A DNA stretch of 64,000 nucleotides, taken from contig JAYKKM010000052.1 in assembly GCA_035772405.1 (NCBI GenBank), positions 1,145,001 through 1,209,000 of the forward strand, given 5' to 3'. The position numbers were made by a program, and so were the translations under genes. Every line of letters starts with the position of its first letter. Position 1 is the first letter of the stretch. Below the pieces are notes generated by a model. It made no database searches and was not told the origin of the DNA. It saw only the letters and a program-made list of their open reading frames with translations. Shown here in pieces: positions 63,590 through 64,000 of this stretch. Origin of the DNA: Chrysogorgia sp. JL179-B06 (lineage: Eukaryota; Cnidaria; Anthozoa; Scleralcyonacea; Chrysogorgiidae).

Positions 63590-63990
63590 AATGCACCACA
63601 TTCGACGGGGCCGCTACTTTTGGGGGGCCGCTATACTTTCGGAACATTTTAGAAGTGTCACAAATTTGACGTTACTTTCGGCGGGCCGTTACTTTCGGAA
63701 TTCTACGGTATTTGGCAGGCAACTCTCTCTTCCAACCCCTTGCTGTCCCCTCTTCGTTAATCAATCCCTTCACAATCCCATACTTCCCTGCAATCCGAGC
63801 CAAAACATTGCAACTAAGAAGTTTGCAACTAAGAGTTGCCTGCGCAGCGGGCTATGTTTGGGTAACCTTAACTTCCTCCGCAGGCAACTCTGTGGCTTCT
63901 TTTTCCGAGTCAAATAGCTTCCAAGGCTATAGTTGGGATTGCAGGGAGGTATAGGGATTGTGAAGGGATTGGTCTTCCCTTAATTTTCGC
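63590..63990. repeat. GGCCG(C/T)TACTTT(T/C)GG repeats and a foldback
   Basis: GGGGCCGCTACTTT, GGGCCGTTACTTTCGG at 63606-63700. AATCCCTTCACAATCCCATA (63764-63784) is inverted at 63946-63975 as GGGATTGTGAAGGGATT, with inner GTTGCCTGCG / CGCAGGCAAC (63835-63885). The right end is cut by the window edge. Confidence 0.7.
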
Positions 63991-64000
63991 GTCTCCCATT

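Overview
The window is from an animal genome, most likely a marine invertebrate and perhaps a cnidarian. It is AT-rich, has GT-AG introns, and is packed with non-LTR retrotransposons, Penelope-like elements, DIRS-type elements, tRNA-derived SINEs, hammerhead-ribozyme sequence, MITEs and large foldbacks. The cnidarian guess rests only on the flavour of the transposon proteins. There are no bacterial operons, rRNAs or CRISPR arrays.

The one host gene I can identify is ORMDL, an ER membrane regulator of serine palmitoyltransferase. It lies on the + strand in three coding exons: 21962-22135, 50749-50912 and 58946-59081. The spliced product is 157 residues, both introns have consensus splice sites, and reading frame and family similarity continue across them. 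About 37 kb of the window is therefore this gene. Nearly all of that is intron (28,613 and 8,033 bp) filled with nested mobile DNA.

Layout. 1-21.8 kb, upstream: dispersed repeats and foldbacks; a LINE 3' fragment (6.6-7.1 kb); a field of GCGTACGTAC words around two small ORFs (7.5-8.5 kb); a mariner-type foldback next to a well-formed type I hammerhead ribozyme (8.6-8.9 kb); an alternating-orientation array of tRNA-Ala-like units (9-10.2 kb); a PIF/Harbinger-type MITE (16.3 kb); a Crypton-like remnant (16.5-17.1 kb); a Penelope fragment (18.9-19.2 kb); and a decayed LINE (19.5-21.6 kb) that ends about 340 bp before the ORMDL start codon. 22.1-50.7 kb, intron 1: a composite palindrome with pogo/Tigger-like ends (22.56-34.23 kb), one arm split by a nearly intact LINE and a hAT-like element, the other by two tandem TTAA-bordered DIRS-derived elements; then RTE-like LINE copies, Penelope, SINE and LINE fragments (35.5-47.7 kb), and palindromic tandem repeats (48.3-48.6 kb). 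50.9-58.9 kb, intron 2: a second Crypton-like copy carrying a 117-codon ORF, a TTAA-flanked element, and two head-to-head Penelope GIY-YIG remnants around nested hairpins. 59.1-64 kb: the ORMDL 3' end, then AT-rich sequence with foldbacks and no gene I recognise.

The host gene and its contents do not form a pathway. The main interest is the nested insertion history, which can be read from empty sites inside this same window, plus the ribozyme and the unexplained 7.5-8.5 kb repeat/ORF field.
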